This document shows, piece after piece, positions 8,196-17,499 of a stretch of DNA of 64,000 nucleotides. Each line of letters begins with the position of its first letter. The stretch's first letter is position 1. Below the pieces are notes generated by a model that saw nothing but the letters and a program-made list of their open reading frames with translations, was not told the origin of the DNA and searched no databases. The DNA comes from Roseomonas haemaphysalidis (GTDB taxonomy: Bacteria > Pseudomonadota > Alphaproteobacteria > Acetobacterales > Acetobacteraceae): positions 124,001-188,000 of the forward strand of contig NZ_CP061178.1 in assembly GCF_017355405.1 (NCBI RefSeq), in the 5' to 3' direction. The position numbers and the translations under genes were made by a program.

Positions 8196-9532
8196 CCAGG
8201 ATGATGAGCCTCGGGCTTTCCATGCGCTACCTCGGCTACCATGCCGCCGCGTGGCGGCATCCGGAGGTCGACCCGGGCGGTGCCTCCGACCTCGCGCATT
8301 TCGCCGAGGTGGCCCGGCTGGCCGAGGCCGCGACCTTCGACATGGTGTTCCTGGCCGACGGCATCGGCATCCGTGCCAAGGACGAGCCGGCCGGCTCGCT
8401 CTGCCAGTCGGCGCAGACGGCGGAGCTGGAGCCGCTGACGTTGCTTTCGGCGCTGGCGGCGCTGACTAGCCGGATCGGGCTGGTCGCCACGGCCTCGACC
8501 ACCTACAACGAGCCCTTCCACGTCGCACGCAAATACGCTTCGCTGGACCGCATCAGCGGTGGCCGGGCCGGGTGGAACATCGTCACCTCCTGGTCCGACG
8601 CCGAGGCGCAGAACTTCAATCGCGACAGCCACCTGGATTATGCCACGCGCTACGAGCGTGCCGCCGAGTTCGTCGAGGTGGTCAAGGGGCTCTGGGATTC
8701 CTGGGATGGCGACGCCTTCCGCCATGACAAGGCGGCCGGCGTATTTTTCGATCCCGCCAAACTGCATGTGCTGAACCACGCCGGCAAGCACTTCAAGGTG
8801 AAGGGCCCGCTGTCTGTCGCGCGCAGCCCGCAGGGGCGGCCGATCCTGGTGCAGGCCGGCGCTTCCGAGGCGGGGATGGAGATCGCCGCCGGCAGCGCCG
8901 ACGTGGTCTATGCCGTGCCGCATGATATCGACACCGCCCGCACCTACTACGCCGGGCTGAAGCGGCGCGTGGCGGCGCAGGGGCGGGACCCGGCCCATCT
9001 CAAGATCATGCCCGGTATCACCCCCTTCATTGGCCGCACCGAGGCGGAGGCGCGGGAGAAATACGACCTGCTCAACGCCCTCGTGGCGCCTGAACTGGGG
9101 CTGTCCTACCTTTACGGCCAGATGGGCGACCTGTCGGGGCATCCGCTGGACGGTCCGGTGCCGGAGCCGAACGACCCCAAGGTGCGCAGCATCGCCCAGA
9201 ATCTGTTGACCCTGGCGCGGCGTGAGGACCTGACGATCCGCCAGCTCTACACCACCATCGCCGCCGGCTTCGGCTCGCGCATCCTGATCGGCACCGCCGC
9301 GCAGATCGCCGACGAGATGCAGGACTGGATGGAGCGGGAAGCGGCGGACGGCTTCAACATCTGCCCGCCCGCGCTGCCCATCGGGCTGCGGGACTTCGCG
9401 GCGGAGGTGGTGCCGGAGTTGCGGCGGCGCGGATTGTTCCGGACGGACTATGCGGCGGCGACGTTGCGCGGGCATCTCGGCCTGCCGATGCCGGCCAGCC
9501 GCTACGGCACCCCGGTCATGCCAAGTCGGTGA
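8192..9532 (+). CDS. LLM-class flavin-dependent monooxygenase, NtaA/SnaA/DszA type
   Basis: A 446-residue TIM-barrel FMNH2-dependent monooxygenase of the NtaA/SnaA/DszA group. Supporting stretches are MVFLADGIGIR near residue 50, TYNEPFHVARKYASLDRISGGRAGWN shortened to its hallmark LDRISGGRAGWN (about residues 122-133), NFNRD, and GRPILVQAGASEAG. Family members use reduced flavin from a separate reductase to oxidise organosulfur, nitrogen or aminopolycarboxylate compounds. The gene is translationally coupled (ATGA) to the ABC transporter, so its substrate is probably the imported solute. No flavin reductase gene is adjacent. The specific substrate is unknown. Confidence 0.88.
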   Translation: MTRMMSLGLSMRYLGYHAAAWRHPEVDPGGASDLAHFAEVARLAEAATFDMVFLADGIGIRAKDEPAGSLCQSAQTAELEPLTLLSALAALTSRIGLVATASTTYNEPFHVARKYASLDRISGGRAGWNIVTSWSDAEAQNFNRDSHLDYATRYERAAEFVEVVKGLWDSWDGDAFRHDKAAGVFFDPAKLHVLNHAGKHFKVKGPLSVARSPQGRPILVQAGASEAGMEIAAGSADVVYAVPHDIDTARTYYAGLKRRVAAQGRDPAHLKIMPGITPFIGRTEAEAREKYDLLNALVAPELGLSYLYGQMGDLSGHPLDGPVPEPNDPKVRSIAQNLLTLARREDLTIRQLYTTIAAGFGSRILIGTAAQIADEMQDWMEREAADGFNICPPALPIGLRDFAAEVVPELRRRGLFRTDYAAATLRGHLGLPMPASRYGTPVMPSR

Positions 9533-9664
9533 TCACGCGCCGCGGGGGCTTCGCGCGGCGGCGATTCCCGACCATGCTGCGGCGGACTGACGATTCCTCG
9601 GCCCTGCCGCGAGCGGCACGGCTTCCCGGTGCCGTGCCCGGCGCCCGACGGATGGAGCACGACG

Positions 9665-11236
9665 ATGGCACGCAACTGGACGATGGCCGCCGGGGCGCTG
9701 GTCTTCGGGCTGGTCGGGGGCGCGCAGGCGCAGACGCTGACCATGGCGGTGCAGTCGACCTTCGGCATCGACCCGCACTTCTTTTTCAACGGCCCGAACA
9801 TGGCGGCGGCGCGTCACATCTACGACACCGTCATCAGCCGCGATGCCGACAGCCGGCAGGTGCCGGGCGCCGTGCAGTCCTGGCAGGCCGTCGAGCCCAC
9901 CGTCTGGGAGCTGAAGCTGCGACCGGGCGTCACCTTCCATGACGGAACGCCTTTCACGGCCGAGGACATCGCCTTCTCCATCGCGCGCATCCCTAACATT
10001 CCCGGCAATATCGGCCCCTACACCATCAACCTCCGGACCATCTCCCGCGTGGAGATCGTCGATCCGCTGACCGTGCGACTCCATACTTCGGAGCCCAACC
10101 CGGTGATCCCCGGGCAGTTGACCAATGTCTTCATCGTCTCGAAGCGGGTGGCGGAGAATGCCACGACGGCCGACTTCAACGCCGGCCGCGCCGCCATCGG
10201 CACTGGCCCCTATCGCGTCAGCGGCGGCGTGACGCCGAGCGGCCTGCAGTTGCGGCGCTCCGGGAATTACTACGGCGAACAACCGGCCTGGACCGAGGTG
10301 AACCTGCGCATCGTGCCGAACGATGCCGCCCGCCTGGCCGGGCTGCTGGCCGGGGACTTCGACCTGATCGAGGATGTGCCGAACGGCGACATCGCCCGGT
10401 TGCGGCGGGAGGGCCGCGTCAACGTGGCCAGCCGGCCGACCGACCGCATCATGTACCTGTCGGTGAACGTGGCGCCCGATCCGCTGCCGCTGGTGACCGG
10501 CGCCGACGGCCATCCGCTGCCTGTGAACCCGCTGTCCGACGTCAGGGTGCGCCGCGCCCTGTCGATGGCGATCGACCGCAAGGCACTGGCCGAGCGCACC
10601 ATGGAGGGCATGGCTGTTGCGGCGGGCCAGCTGACGCCGGAAGGCTTCCTGGGCCACGATCCGGCGGTGGGCATCCCTGCCGCCGATGCCGCCGGGGCGC
10701 GCAGGCTGCTGGCCGAGGCCGGCTATCCGGACGGCTTCGGGCTCACCGTTTCCTGCTCCAACGACCGCTACGTCAACGATGCCCGCGTGTGCCAGGCCAT
10801 CGGGCAGATGCTGTCCCGCGCCGGCCTGAAGATGACGGTGGACGTGACGCCGAGCACCGTCTTCTTTCCGCGCATCCGGCCGGACCGCGTGCTGTTGCCG
10901 CTGCATCTGGTCGGCCGCTCCTTCTCCTCCGGCGATGCGTCCTACGTCCTGTCCACCTCGTTCCACACGCGCGATGTTCCGGCGAATCTCGGCGGTGCCA
11001 ACCGCAACGGCTTCAGCGTGCCGGAAATCGACCGGCGCATCCGCGAGGTGATGGTGCGGATGGATGACGGCCGGGGTGCGGCGCTTCAGGGGCTGATGCA
11101 CGACGTCGAGCAGCTGGCGCCGCAGATTCCGCTCTATGTGCAGATGTCGGCGATCGGCACGCGCAAGGGCATCACCTACACCCCGCGGCTGGACGAGCAG
11201 GTGGTGGCGGCGCAGGCCCGCCCCACCGCGCCGTGA
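9665..11236 (+). CDS. Second ABC transporter substrate-binding protein, family 5
   Basis: A 523-residue SBP_bac_5 protein starting at an ATG with GGAG about 8 bases upstream, followed by a Sec-type signal peptide (AAGALVFGLVGGAQAQ). Typical segments are VTFHDGTPFTAEDIAFSI, GTGPYRV and VRVRRALSMAIDRKALAERT shortened to its core RRALSMAIDRK. It sits between the monooxygenase and the gamma-glutamyltransferase without its own permease. It is probably an alternative binding protein for the DppBCDF-type transporter upstream, widening its ligand range. The reading frame is open further upstream to 9629, but that leader has no signal character. Confidence 0.9.
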   Translation: MARNWTMAAGALVFGLVGGAQAQTLTMAVQSTFGIDPHFFFNGPNMAAARHIYDTVISRDADSRQVPGAVQSWQAVEPTVWELKLRPGVTFHDGTPFTAEDIAFSIARIPNIPGNIGPYTINLRTISRVEIVDPLTVRLHTSEPNPVIPGQLTNVFIVSKRVAENATTADFNAGRAAIGTGPYRVSGGVTPSGLQLRRSGNYYGEQPAWTEVNLRIVPNDAARLAGLLAGDFDLIEDVPNGDIARLRREGRVNVASRPTDRIMYLSVNVAPDPLPLVTGADGHPLPVNPLSDVRVRRALSMAIDRKALAERTMEGMAVAAGQLTPEGFLGHDPAVGIPAADAAGARRLLAEAGYPDGFGLTVSCSNDRYVNDARVCQAIGQMLSRAGLKMTVDVTPSTVFFPRIRPDRVLLPLHLVGRSFSSGDASYVLSTSFHTRDVPANLGGANRNGFSVPEIDRRIREVMVRMDDGRGAALQGLMHDVEQLAPQIPLYVQMSAIGTRKGITYTPRLDEQVVAAQARPTAP

Positions 11237-11258
11237 GAATCATCAGTCAGGAGCAGCC

Positions 11259-12956
11259 ATGACCGGCAGACCCACCCTCTACGGCACGCGCCACGCGGTC
11301 TCGGCCGGGCATTACCTGGCGACCGCCGCCGGATATGCGGTGCTGGAAGGCGGCGGTAACGCTGTGGATGCCGGCGTCGCCGCCGGGCTGGTGCTGGGCG
11401 TGGTGCAGTCCGATATCGTCAACATCGCCGGCGTGGCGCCCATCATCCTGCGCATGGCCGATGGCCGGGTGGAAACCATTGCCGGCCTCGGCCACTGGCC
11501 GGCCGCGATGCCGGCGGATCTGTTCATGCGCGAGCATGGCGGCCGGATGCCGGTGGGCGTGCTGCGCACCGTGGTGCCGGCGGCGCCCGATGCCTGGATC
11601 ACCGCGCTGGAGCGTCATGGCACGATGAGCTTCGGCGAGGTTTCCGCCGCCGCCATCCGCCATGCCGCCGACGGCTTCGCCATGCATGCCGCGATGGCCG
11701 ACAGCATCGCCGCGCGCACCGAGGCTTACGGCCGCTGGCCCAGCACCGCCGCCATCTACCTGCCCGGTGGCCAGCCCCCCGTGGTGGGCGAGAAGTTCCT
11801 GCAGACCGACCTCGCCGCGACACTGAGCTACATGGCGGACCAGGAGCGCGCGGCGTCGGCCGGGGGCCGCATGGCCGGGCTGGCGGCGGCGCGGGACGCC
11901 TTCTACCGCGGCGACATCGCCGCGCGCATCGTCGCCTTCCAGGAGCAGGAGGGCGGCTATCTGTCGCGCGGTGACCTGGCGGGCTTCCGATCGCGCATCG
12001 AGGCGCCGGTGATGGCGGAATGGCGCGGTCACCGCTTCTACACCTGCGGCCCCTGGTGCCAGGGCCCGGCGCTGCTGGAGGCGCTGCTGGTGGCCGAGCG
12101 CATCGGGCTGGACGGGCTGGCGCACAACAGCCCGGCCTATCTGCACGTCATCGCCGAGAGCCTGAAGATCGCGCTGGCGGACCGGGAATACCATTTCGGC
12201 GATCCGCTGATGGTCGACGTGCCACTGGACCGGCTGCTGGCGGAACCGCACCTGGCCGCCCGTGCCGCGGGCTTCGATGCCGCGCTGGCCTGCCCCGACA
12301 TGCCGCCGCCGCTGATCGGCAACGGCACCGAGATTCCATCGCCGACGCTGGAGAAGGCGCCGGAGATCGAGCAGGACACCAGCTATGTCTGCGCCGTGGA
12401 CCGCTGGGGCAATGCCTTCAGCGCCACCCCCTCGGACGGCTCCTGGAACGTGCCGGTGGTGCCGGGGCTCGGCATCGTGCCCTCCTCGCGCGGTTCGCAA
12501 AGCCGGACGGATCCGGCGCATCCCTGCGGCGTCGCGCCCGGCAAGCGGCCACGCCTGACGCCGAACCCGGCGTTGGCGGTGTTGGCCGATGGCGGCGTCA
12601 TGCCCTTCGGCACGCCGGGCGGCGACGTGCAGATCCAGGCCATGCTGCAGGTGGTGCTGAACATGCTGACCTTCGGCATGGAGGTGCAGGAGGCGATCGA
12701 GGCGCCGCGCGTCGCGACCTATGCCTTTCCCTCCTCCTTCGCGCCCTTCGAGCATTTTCCGAAGCGTCTGGCGGTGGAAGGGCGCATCGCCGCGCCGGTG
12801 CGGGAGGCGCTGTCAGTCCTGGGCCACGAGATCAAGCATTGGCCGGACTTTTCCTACCTCGCCGGCAGCGTCGAGGTGATCCGTACCGATCCGCGTACCG
12901 GGCTGATCGCGGCTGGCGCCGATCCACGGCGACCCGCCTACGCCATCGCGTCTTGA
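11259..12956 (+). CDS. Gamma-glutamyltransferase family protein
   Basis: A 565-residue N-terminal-nucleophile hydrolase of the gamma-glutamyltransferase family. The precursor would cleave itself before Thr374 (motif DTSYVCAVDRWGNAFSA), giving a large and a small subunit. The N-terminal GGNAVDAGVAAGLVLGV and the small-subunit GTPGGDVQIQAMLQVVLN are family hallmarks. No signal peptide is seen, so it may act in the cytoplasm. Known members cleave gamma-glutamyl bonds in glutathione and gamma-glutamyl amides; some are cephalosporin acylases. It lies 22 bases after the second binding protein, with SD-like AGGAG upstream, so the cluster may import and dismantle gamma-glutamyl or related peptides. 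Confidence 0.9.
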   Translation: MTGRPTLYGTRHAVSAGHYLATAAGYAVLEGGGNAVDAGVAAGLVLGVVQSDIVNIAGVAPIILRMADGRVETIAGLGHWPAAMPADLFMREHGGRMPVGVLRTVVPAAPDAWITALERHGTMSFGEVSAAAIRHAADGFAMHAAMADSIAARTEAYGRWPSTAAIYLPGGQPPVVGEKFLQTDLAATLSYMADQERAASAGGRMAGLAAARDAFYRGDIAARIVAFQEQEGGYLSRGDLAGFRSRIEAPVMAEWRGHRFYTCGPWCQGPALLEALLVAERIGLDGLAHNSPAYLHVIAESLKIALADREYHFGDPLMVDVPLDRLLAEPHLAARAAGFDAALACPDMPPPLIGNGTEIPSPTLEKAPEIEQDTSYVCAVDRWGNAFSATPSDGSWNVPVVPGLGIVPSSRGSQSRTDPAHPCGVAPGKRPRLTPNPALAVLADGGVMPFGTPGGDVQIQAMLQVVLNMLTFGMEVQEAIEAPRVATYAFPSSFAPFEHFPKRLAVEGRIAAPVREALSVLGHEIKHWPDFSYLAGSVEVIRTDPRTGLIAAGADPRRPAYAIAS

Positions 12957-13002
12957 AAGGGCCGGGTTCCGCGCGCCAGCACGGCGCCGCGCATCCGCCG
13001 GC

Positions 13003-14160
13003 TCAGGCCGGCGGTGTTTCCAGCCCGGTCGGGTACAGGCGGCGGGTGTCCTCGCGCTTCTGCAGCCACCAGGCATAGGGGCGTGGCAGCAGCTCATGCG
13101 GCTGCGGCAGGCCCAGCGCGGCGGCGGCGTGCACCGGCCAGTTCGGGTCCCACATCATCTCGCGCGCCAGGGCCACCAGGTCGCAACGCCCCTCGGCGAC
13201 GTAGCCTTCCGCCTGATGCGGGTCGGTGATCAGCCCGACCGCCATGGTGGCGATGCCCGTTTCGCGCCCGATATGCTCGGCGAAGGGCACGTGGTAGCCC
13301 GGCACGCGCGGCACGACGTGCAGCGTCAGGGGTCCCTCGATGCCGCCGGAAGAGCAGTCCAGCACATCCACCCCGCGCGCCTTCAGCTCGCCGGCCAGGA
13401 CCGTGGTGTCCTCCAGGCTCCAGATGCCGCCGCGCCCGTCAACGCAGGAAGCGCGGAAGAACAGCGGCCGGTCGGCCGGCCAGGCGGCGCGCACCGCCTC
13501 GATCAGCTCCAGCCCGAAGCGCATGCGGCCCTGGATGTCGCCGCCATAGCCGTCGGTCCGGTGGTTGGTGATGGGGGACAGGAACTGCTGGATGATGTAG
13601 CCGTGCGCGCCGTGGATCTCGACGATGTCGAAGCCGGCGTCGAGCGAACGCTTCGCGGCCTCGACATGCAGCGCGATGACGTGGTGGATGTCGTCCGCGT
13701 CCATCTCCTTGGGCACCATTGCCCCTGGCTTGAAGGGGATGGGGCTGGGGGCGAGGCCGGACCAGGGCGGCCGGCCGGCGGCGGCATCGGCCTCGCCCAA
13801 CGGTGCGAAGCCGTCCCACGGGGCGCGGGTAGCCACCTTGCGGCCGGCATGGCCAAGCTGGATGGCGGCGGCGGCGCCCTGGCCGCGGATGAAGTCGGTC
13901 ACCCGGCGCCAAGCCTTGGCCTGCGCGTCGGTATAGATGCCCGGGCAGTCGTAGGTCTTGCGCGAGCGCTCGCTGACCGAGGTTTCCTCGCAGAACACCA
14001 CGCCGGCGCCGCCCATGGCGAACTTGCCCAGATGCACCAAGTGCCAGTCGCCCGGTGCGCCCTCCACCGAGGAATACTGCGACATCGGCGATACGACGAT
14101 GCGGTTGCGCAGCGTCAGTTCGCGCAGCGTCAGCGGCGTGAACAGGGCGGGCGTGGTCAT
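13003..14160 (-). CDS. NADH:flavin oxidoreductase / Old Yellow Enzyme (YqjM-like)
   Basis: A 385-residue FMN-dependent TIM-barrel ene-reductase. Hallmarks are the N-terminal RNRIVVSPMSQYSS, AIQLGHAGRK, the substrate-binding pair in HGAHGYIIQQFLSP, NHRTDGYGG and the phosphate-binding end ALAREMMWDPNWP. These enzymes reduce activated C=C bonds or act on related xenobiotics with NAD(P)H. The frame is open far upstream (to 15084), but homology begins at the ATG at 14160. It is the second gene of a GntR-OYE unit (14-base gap) that diverges from a TctC binding protein. Confidence 0.92.
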   Translation of the reverse strand: MTTPALFTPLTLRELTLRNRIVVSPMSQYSSVEGAPGDWHLVHLGKFAMGGAGVVFCEETSVSERSRKTYDCPGIYTDAQAKAWRRVTDFIRGQGAAAAIQLGHAGRKVATRAPWDGFAPLGEADAAAGRPPWSGLAPSPIPFKPGAMVPKEMDADDIHHVIALHVEAAKRSLDAGFDIVEIHGAHGYIIQQFLSPITNHRTDGYGGDIQGRMRFGLELIEAVRAAWPADRPLFFRASCVDGRGGIWSLEDTTVLAGELKARGVDVLDCSSGGIEGPLTLHVVPRVPGYHVPFAEHIGRETGIATMAVGLITDPHQAEGYVAEGRCDLVALAREMMWDPNWPVHAAAALGLPQPHELLPRPYAWWLQKREDTRRLYPTGLETPPA

Positions 14161-14174
14161 GCTTCGTTTTCCGG

Positions 14175-14795
14175 TCAAAGGGCGGCGAGGCGGGCCAGGA
14201 TGCCCGTGCGCAGCGTGTCGAGATGAGCGGCCATGGCGGCGCGTGCCGCGGCGGCGTCCCCGGCCGCCAGCGCATCGAGGATGGCGGCGTAGTCGGCGCA
14301 GGCGCGGGCCGGGTCCTCTGGCGGGCGGGGCGTGGCGAAGAGCAGCATGCGCCGCCGCAGGTCGGCCAGCACGCGCCCCATCGTGGCATTGTCGGCGGCG
14401 GCCAGGATGGCGCCGTGCAGGTCGAGGTCGATCGCCAGCCGGGCTGCATCGGGCCGCCCGCCGCCGGCCCGCAGCGCCCGCAGCCGGCCGTGCAGCGCCT
14501 GCAGCACGGCGGGTGGCACCCGCCCGGCGGCGGCGGCGGCGGCCTCGCCCTCCAGCAGGCGGCGCAGCTGCAGGACCTCCAGGAATTCCTCGATGCCGAT
14601 GCGGCGGATGTACATCAGCCCGCCGCCCCGCCGGTCCAGCAACCCTTCGCCCTCCAGCCGCCGCAGCGCCTCGCGCACCGGGGTGCGGGAGATGCCCAGC
14701 TCGGCCGCCAGGTTGCGCTCCGACAGCGGCGCGTCCAGCGGCAGGCGGTGGGTCAGCAGCATGGCGTGCAGGCTGGCATAGGCCGTGTCCGCCAT
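14175..14795 (-). CDS. GntR-family transcriptional regulator (FCD subfamily)
   Basis: A 206-residue regulator with winged helix (LAAELGISRTPVREALRRLEGEGL, core ISRTPVREAL about residues 35-44) and a C-terminal FCD domain (DLDLHGAILAAADN). It is co-oriented with, and immediately upstream of, the Old Yellow Enzyme gene. About 60 bases outside its start is the perfect dyad at 14858-14878, a good candidate operator. It likely represses its own operon and the divergent TctC gene until a ligand is present. The ligand is unknown. Confidence 0.88.
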   Translation of the reverse strand: MADTAYASLHAMLLTHRLPLDAPLSERNLAAELGISRTPVREALRRLEGEGLLDRRGGGLMYIRRIGIEEFLEVLQLRRLLEGEAAAAAAGRVPPAVLQALHGRLRALRAGGGRPDAARLAIDLDLHGAILAAADNATMGRVLADLRRRMLLFATPRPPEDPARACADYAAILDALAAGDAAAARAAMAAHLDTLRTGILARLAAL

Positions 14796-14857
14796 GTTGT
14801 CCCGCGCCTCGGGCGCGGGCAGGGGGTGGCTGGGCAGGTGAAGCCTCCTTGGCAGGC

Positions 14858-14878
14858 TGGTATAACGGCATTATACCA
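14858..14878. promoter_or_regulatory. Perfect operator-like dyad in the GntR/TctC divergent promoter
   Basis: TGGTATAA at 14858-14865 and TTATACCA at 14871-14878 form a perfect 8-bp inverted repeat with a 5-base spacer. It is an AT-rich element in an otherwise very GC-rich intergenic region between the GntR gene (start 14795) and the TctC gene (start 14989). Its form, with GTAT/ATAC half-sites, fits FadR-type (FCD) GntR operators, so binding by the neighbouring regulator is a reasonable inference. Confidence 0.65.
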
Positions 14879-14988
14879 CCTGCGCCCGAGCGGCAACCGG
14901 CCCGGCCAGAGGCCTTCCGCACGGCGCGCCACACGCCCACGGCCCACACCGCCCGGCCCCGCCGCCGGCAGACTGGGAACCGTCCGTC

Positions 14989-15951
14989 ATGCTTCTGCCC
15001 CGCCGCCCGCTGCTGGCCGCCGGTACGCTGCTGCCGCTGCTGGCCCGCCCCGCGCTGGTGCGCGCCGCCGCCTATCCGGACCATCCCATCACATTGGTGG
15101 TGCCCTTTGGCGCCGGCGGCGGCAACGACGTGACGGCGCGCACGCTGGGCCAGTTCCTGGAGCGTGTGCTGGGCCAGCCCTTTGTGGTGCAGAACCGCCC
15201 CGGCGCGGGCGGCGAGATCGGCATCAATGCCGTGGCCGATGCCAAGCCGGACGGCTACACCTTCGGTATCCTCAACACCCCCGGGCTGGTCACCATCCCG
15301 ATCGAGCGACGGCCGCGTTGGTCGCTCGACAGCTTCACCTTCGTGGCCGGGCTAGTGGACGACCCAGGCGTGATCGCGGTGCATCCCGACAGTGGCATCA
15401 CCGACGCCGCGTCGCTGGTCGCGGCGGCGAAGCGGGAGGACGGTTTCACCATCGCGGCGCAGGGGCTCGGCTCCACCAGCTTCCTCAGCGTGCGGCTGCT
15501 GGAACAGGCGGCGGGTGCGCGGTTCGAGCCGGTGATCTACCCGGCCCTGCCGCAGGGTGTGCTGGCACTGGGCCAGCGCGAAGTGAAGGGTGCGGCCGCC
15601 AACATGGGCGAGGGGCTGGCGATGTCGGAGGGGAAGCCCTGGCGCATGGTCGGGGTGATGGCGGAACAGCGCGTGGGCGTTGCGCCGCAGGTGCCCACCT
15701 TCCGCGAGCAGGGTCTGGATGTCACGATCGGCAGCCTGCGCGGCTTTGTCGGTCCGAAGGGTATCCCGCCGGAGGTGACCGCACGGCTTGGCGAGGCCAT
15801 CGAAGCGGTCTTCGCCGACCCGGCCTTTGTCGCCCTCGCTGCCCGCACGCAGCAACCGCTGCGGCTGCTGCGGCAGGCGGAATACACCCGTCACCTGCAT
15901 GAGTCCGATGCGAAGTTCCGCGGCCTTTGGGCATCGCGGCCCTGGGTGTAG
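14989..15951 (+). CDS. Tripartite tricarboxylate transporter substrate-binding protein (TctC/Bug family)
   Basis: A 320-residue periplasmic protein with an Arg-rich signal peptide (PRRPLLAAGTLLPLLARPALV) and the TctC/Bug signature segments VPFGAGGGNDVTART, NRPGAGGEIGINAV and KPDGYT. Bug proteins bind carboxylates or amides in the periplasm. Most bacteria carry far more of them than TctA/TctB membrane subunits, and none of those is encoded here. It diverges from the GntR-Old Yellow Enzyme unit, which suggests common control through the dyad between them. The ligand cannot be inferred. Confidence 0.9.
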   Translation: MLLPRRPLLAAGTLLPLLARPALVRAAAYPDHPITLVVPFGAGGGNDVTARTLGQFLERVLGQPFVVQNRPGAGGEIGINAVADAKPDGYTFGILNTPGLVTIPIERRPRWSLDSFTFVAGLVDDPGVIAVHPDSGITDAASLVAAAKREDGFTIAAQGLGSTSFLSVRLLEQAAGARFEPVIYPALPQGVLALGQREVKGAAANMGEGLAMSEGKPWRMVGVMAEQRVGVAPQVPTFREQGLDVTIGSLRGFVGPKGIPPEVTARLGEAIEAVFADPAFVALAARTQQPLRLLRQAEYTRHLHESDAKFRGLWASRPWV

Positions 15952-15952
15952 A

Positions 15953-15983
15953 GCGGGGCACCCGGCGCGATACGGTGTCCCGC
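15953..15983. terminator. Possible bidirectional terminator hairpin
   Basis: GCGGGGCACC (15953-15962) pairs with GGTGTCCCGC (15974-15983), a 10-bp stem with one G-U type wobble and an 11-base loop. It starts directly after the TctC stop codon, in the space where transcription from TctC and from the urt operon converge. There is no clear T-tract, so intrinsic termination is uncertain. Confidence 0.4.
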
Positions 15984-16055
15984 CTGTTGCCGGGCTGGCC
16001 CCGGGTCAGGGACCACGGCATCCAATCCATCGCGTCCGGCAGGTGCCGGACGGGG

Positions 16056-16748
16056 TCATACCGTCAGCAGGCGCCGTATCGCGGTCTCGTCCAGGGCCGC
16101 CGCCTGTCCCGCCAGGGCCACCTCGCCCCGCACCATGATGGCGAGCTGGTCGCCCAGCTCGCGGGCGAACTCGTAATACTGCTCGACCAGCACCACCGCC
16201 ATGTTCCGCTGCTTCGCCAGCAGTGCGATGACGCGGGAGATGTCCTTGATGACGTTGGGCTGGATGCCCTCGGTCGGCTCGTCCAGGATCAGCAGGCGGG
16301 GGCGGGCGGTCAAGGCGCGGGCGATGGCGAGCTGCTGCTGCTGGCCACCGGACAGGTCGCCGCCGCGCCGGCGCAGGAATTGCCGCAGGATGGGAAACAA
16401 CTCGAAGACATCGTCCGGCACCCTGGACCCGCGCGGCGCGGCGGCCAGTGCCGTTTCCAGGTTTTCGCGCACCGTCAGAAAGGGAAAGATCTCCCGCCCC
16501 TGCGGCACGTAGCCGATGCCAGCGCGTGCCCGCTCCGCGGCGCCCAGCGCCGCGACGTCGCGCCCTTCCCAGAAGATGCGCCCGGCGCGGATGCGTTCCA
16601 GCCCGACGATGGCCCGCATCAGCGAGGACTTGCCCACGCCGTTGCGACCCATCACGCAGGTGACCCGGCCGGGGTCGGCATCCAGGGACACGCCGCGCAG
16701 CGCCCGGCTGGCGCCATAGGACAGGTCGATCTTCTCCACGCGCAGCAT
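16056..16748 (-). CDS. urtE: Urea ABC transporter ATP-binding protein UrtE
   Basis: A 230-residue LivF-type ATPase with Walker A GRNGVGKSS, signature LSGGQQQQLAIARAL and Walker B RLLILDEPTEGIQPNVI; the GIQPNVIKDI continuation is characteristic of UrtE. It is the last gene of the urtABCDE operon on the minus strand, 4 bases after urtD. With UrtD it drives import of urea (or short amides) bound by UrtA. Assignment rests on the full five-gene order as well as the protein itself. Confidence 0.93.
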   Translation of the reverse strand: MLRVEKIDLSYGASRALRGVSLDADPGRVTCVMGRNGVGKSSLMRAIVGLERIRAGRIFWEGRDVAALGAAERARAGIGYVPQGREIFPFLTVRENLETALAAAPRGSRVPDDVFELFPILRQFLRRRGGDLSGGQQQQLAIARALTARPRLLILDEPTEGIQPNVIKDISRVIALLAKQRNMAVVLVEQYYEFARELGDQLAIMVRGEVALAGQAAALDETAIRRLLTV

Positions 16749-16752
16749 GTGC

Positions 16753-17495
<743 letters not shown>

Positions 17496-17499
<4 letters not shown>

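Noticed and set aside
13003..15084. A single 693-residue frame that would fuse an N-terminal region to the Old Yellow Enzyme
   Set aside because: Family homology starts at the ATG at 14160. The upstream part overlaps the GntR gene on the same strand in another frame and is low-complexity Ala/Arg/Gly.
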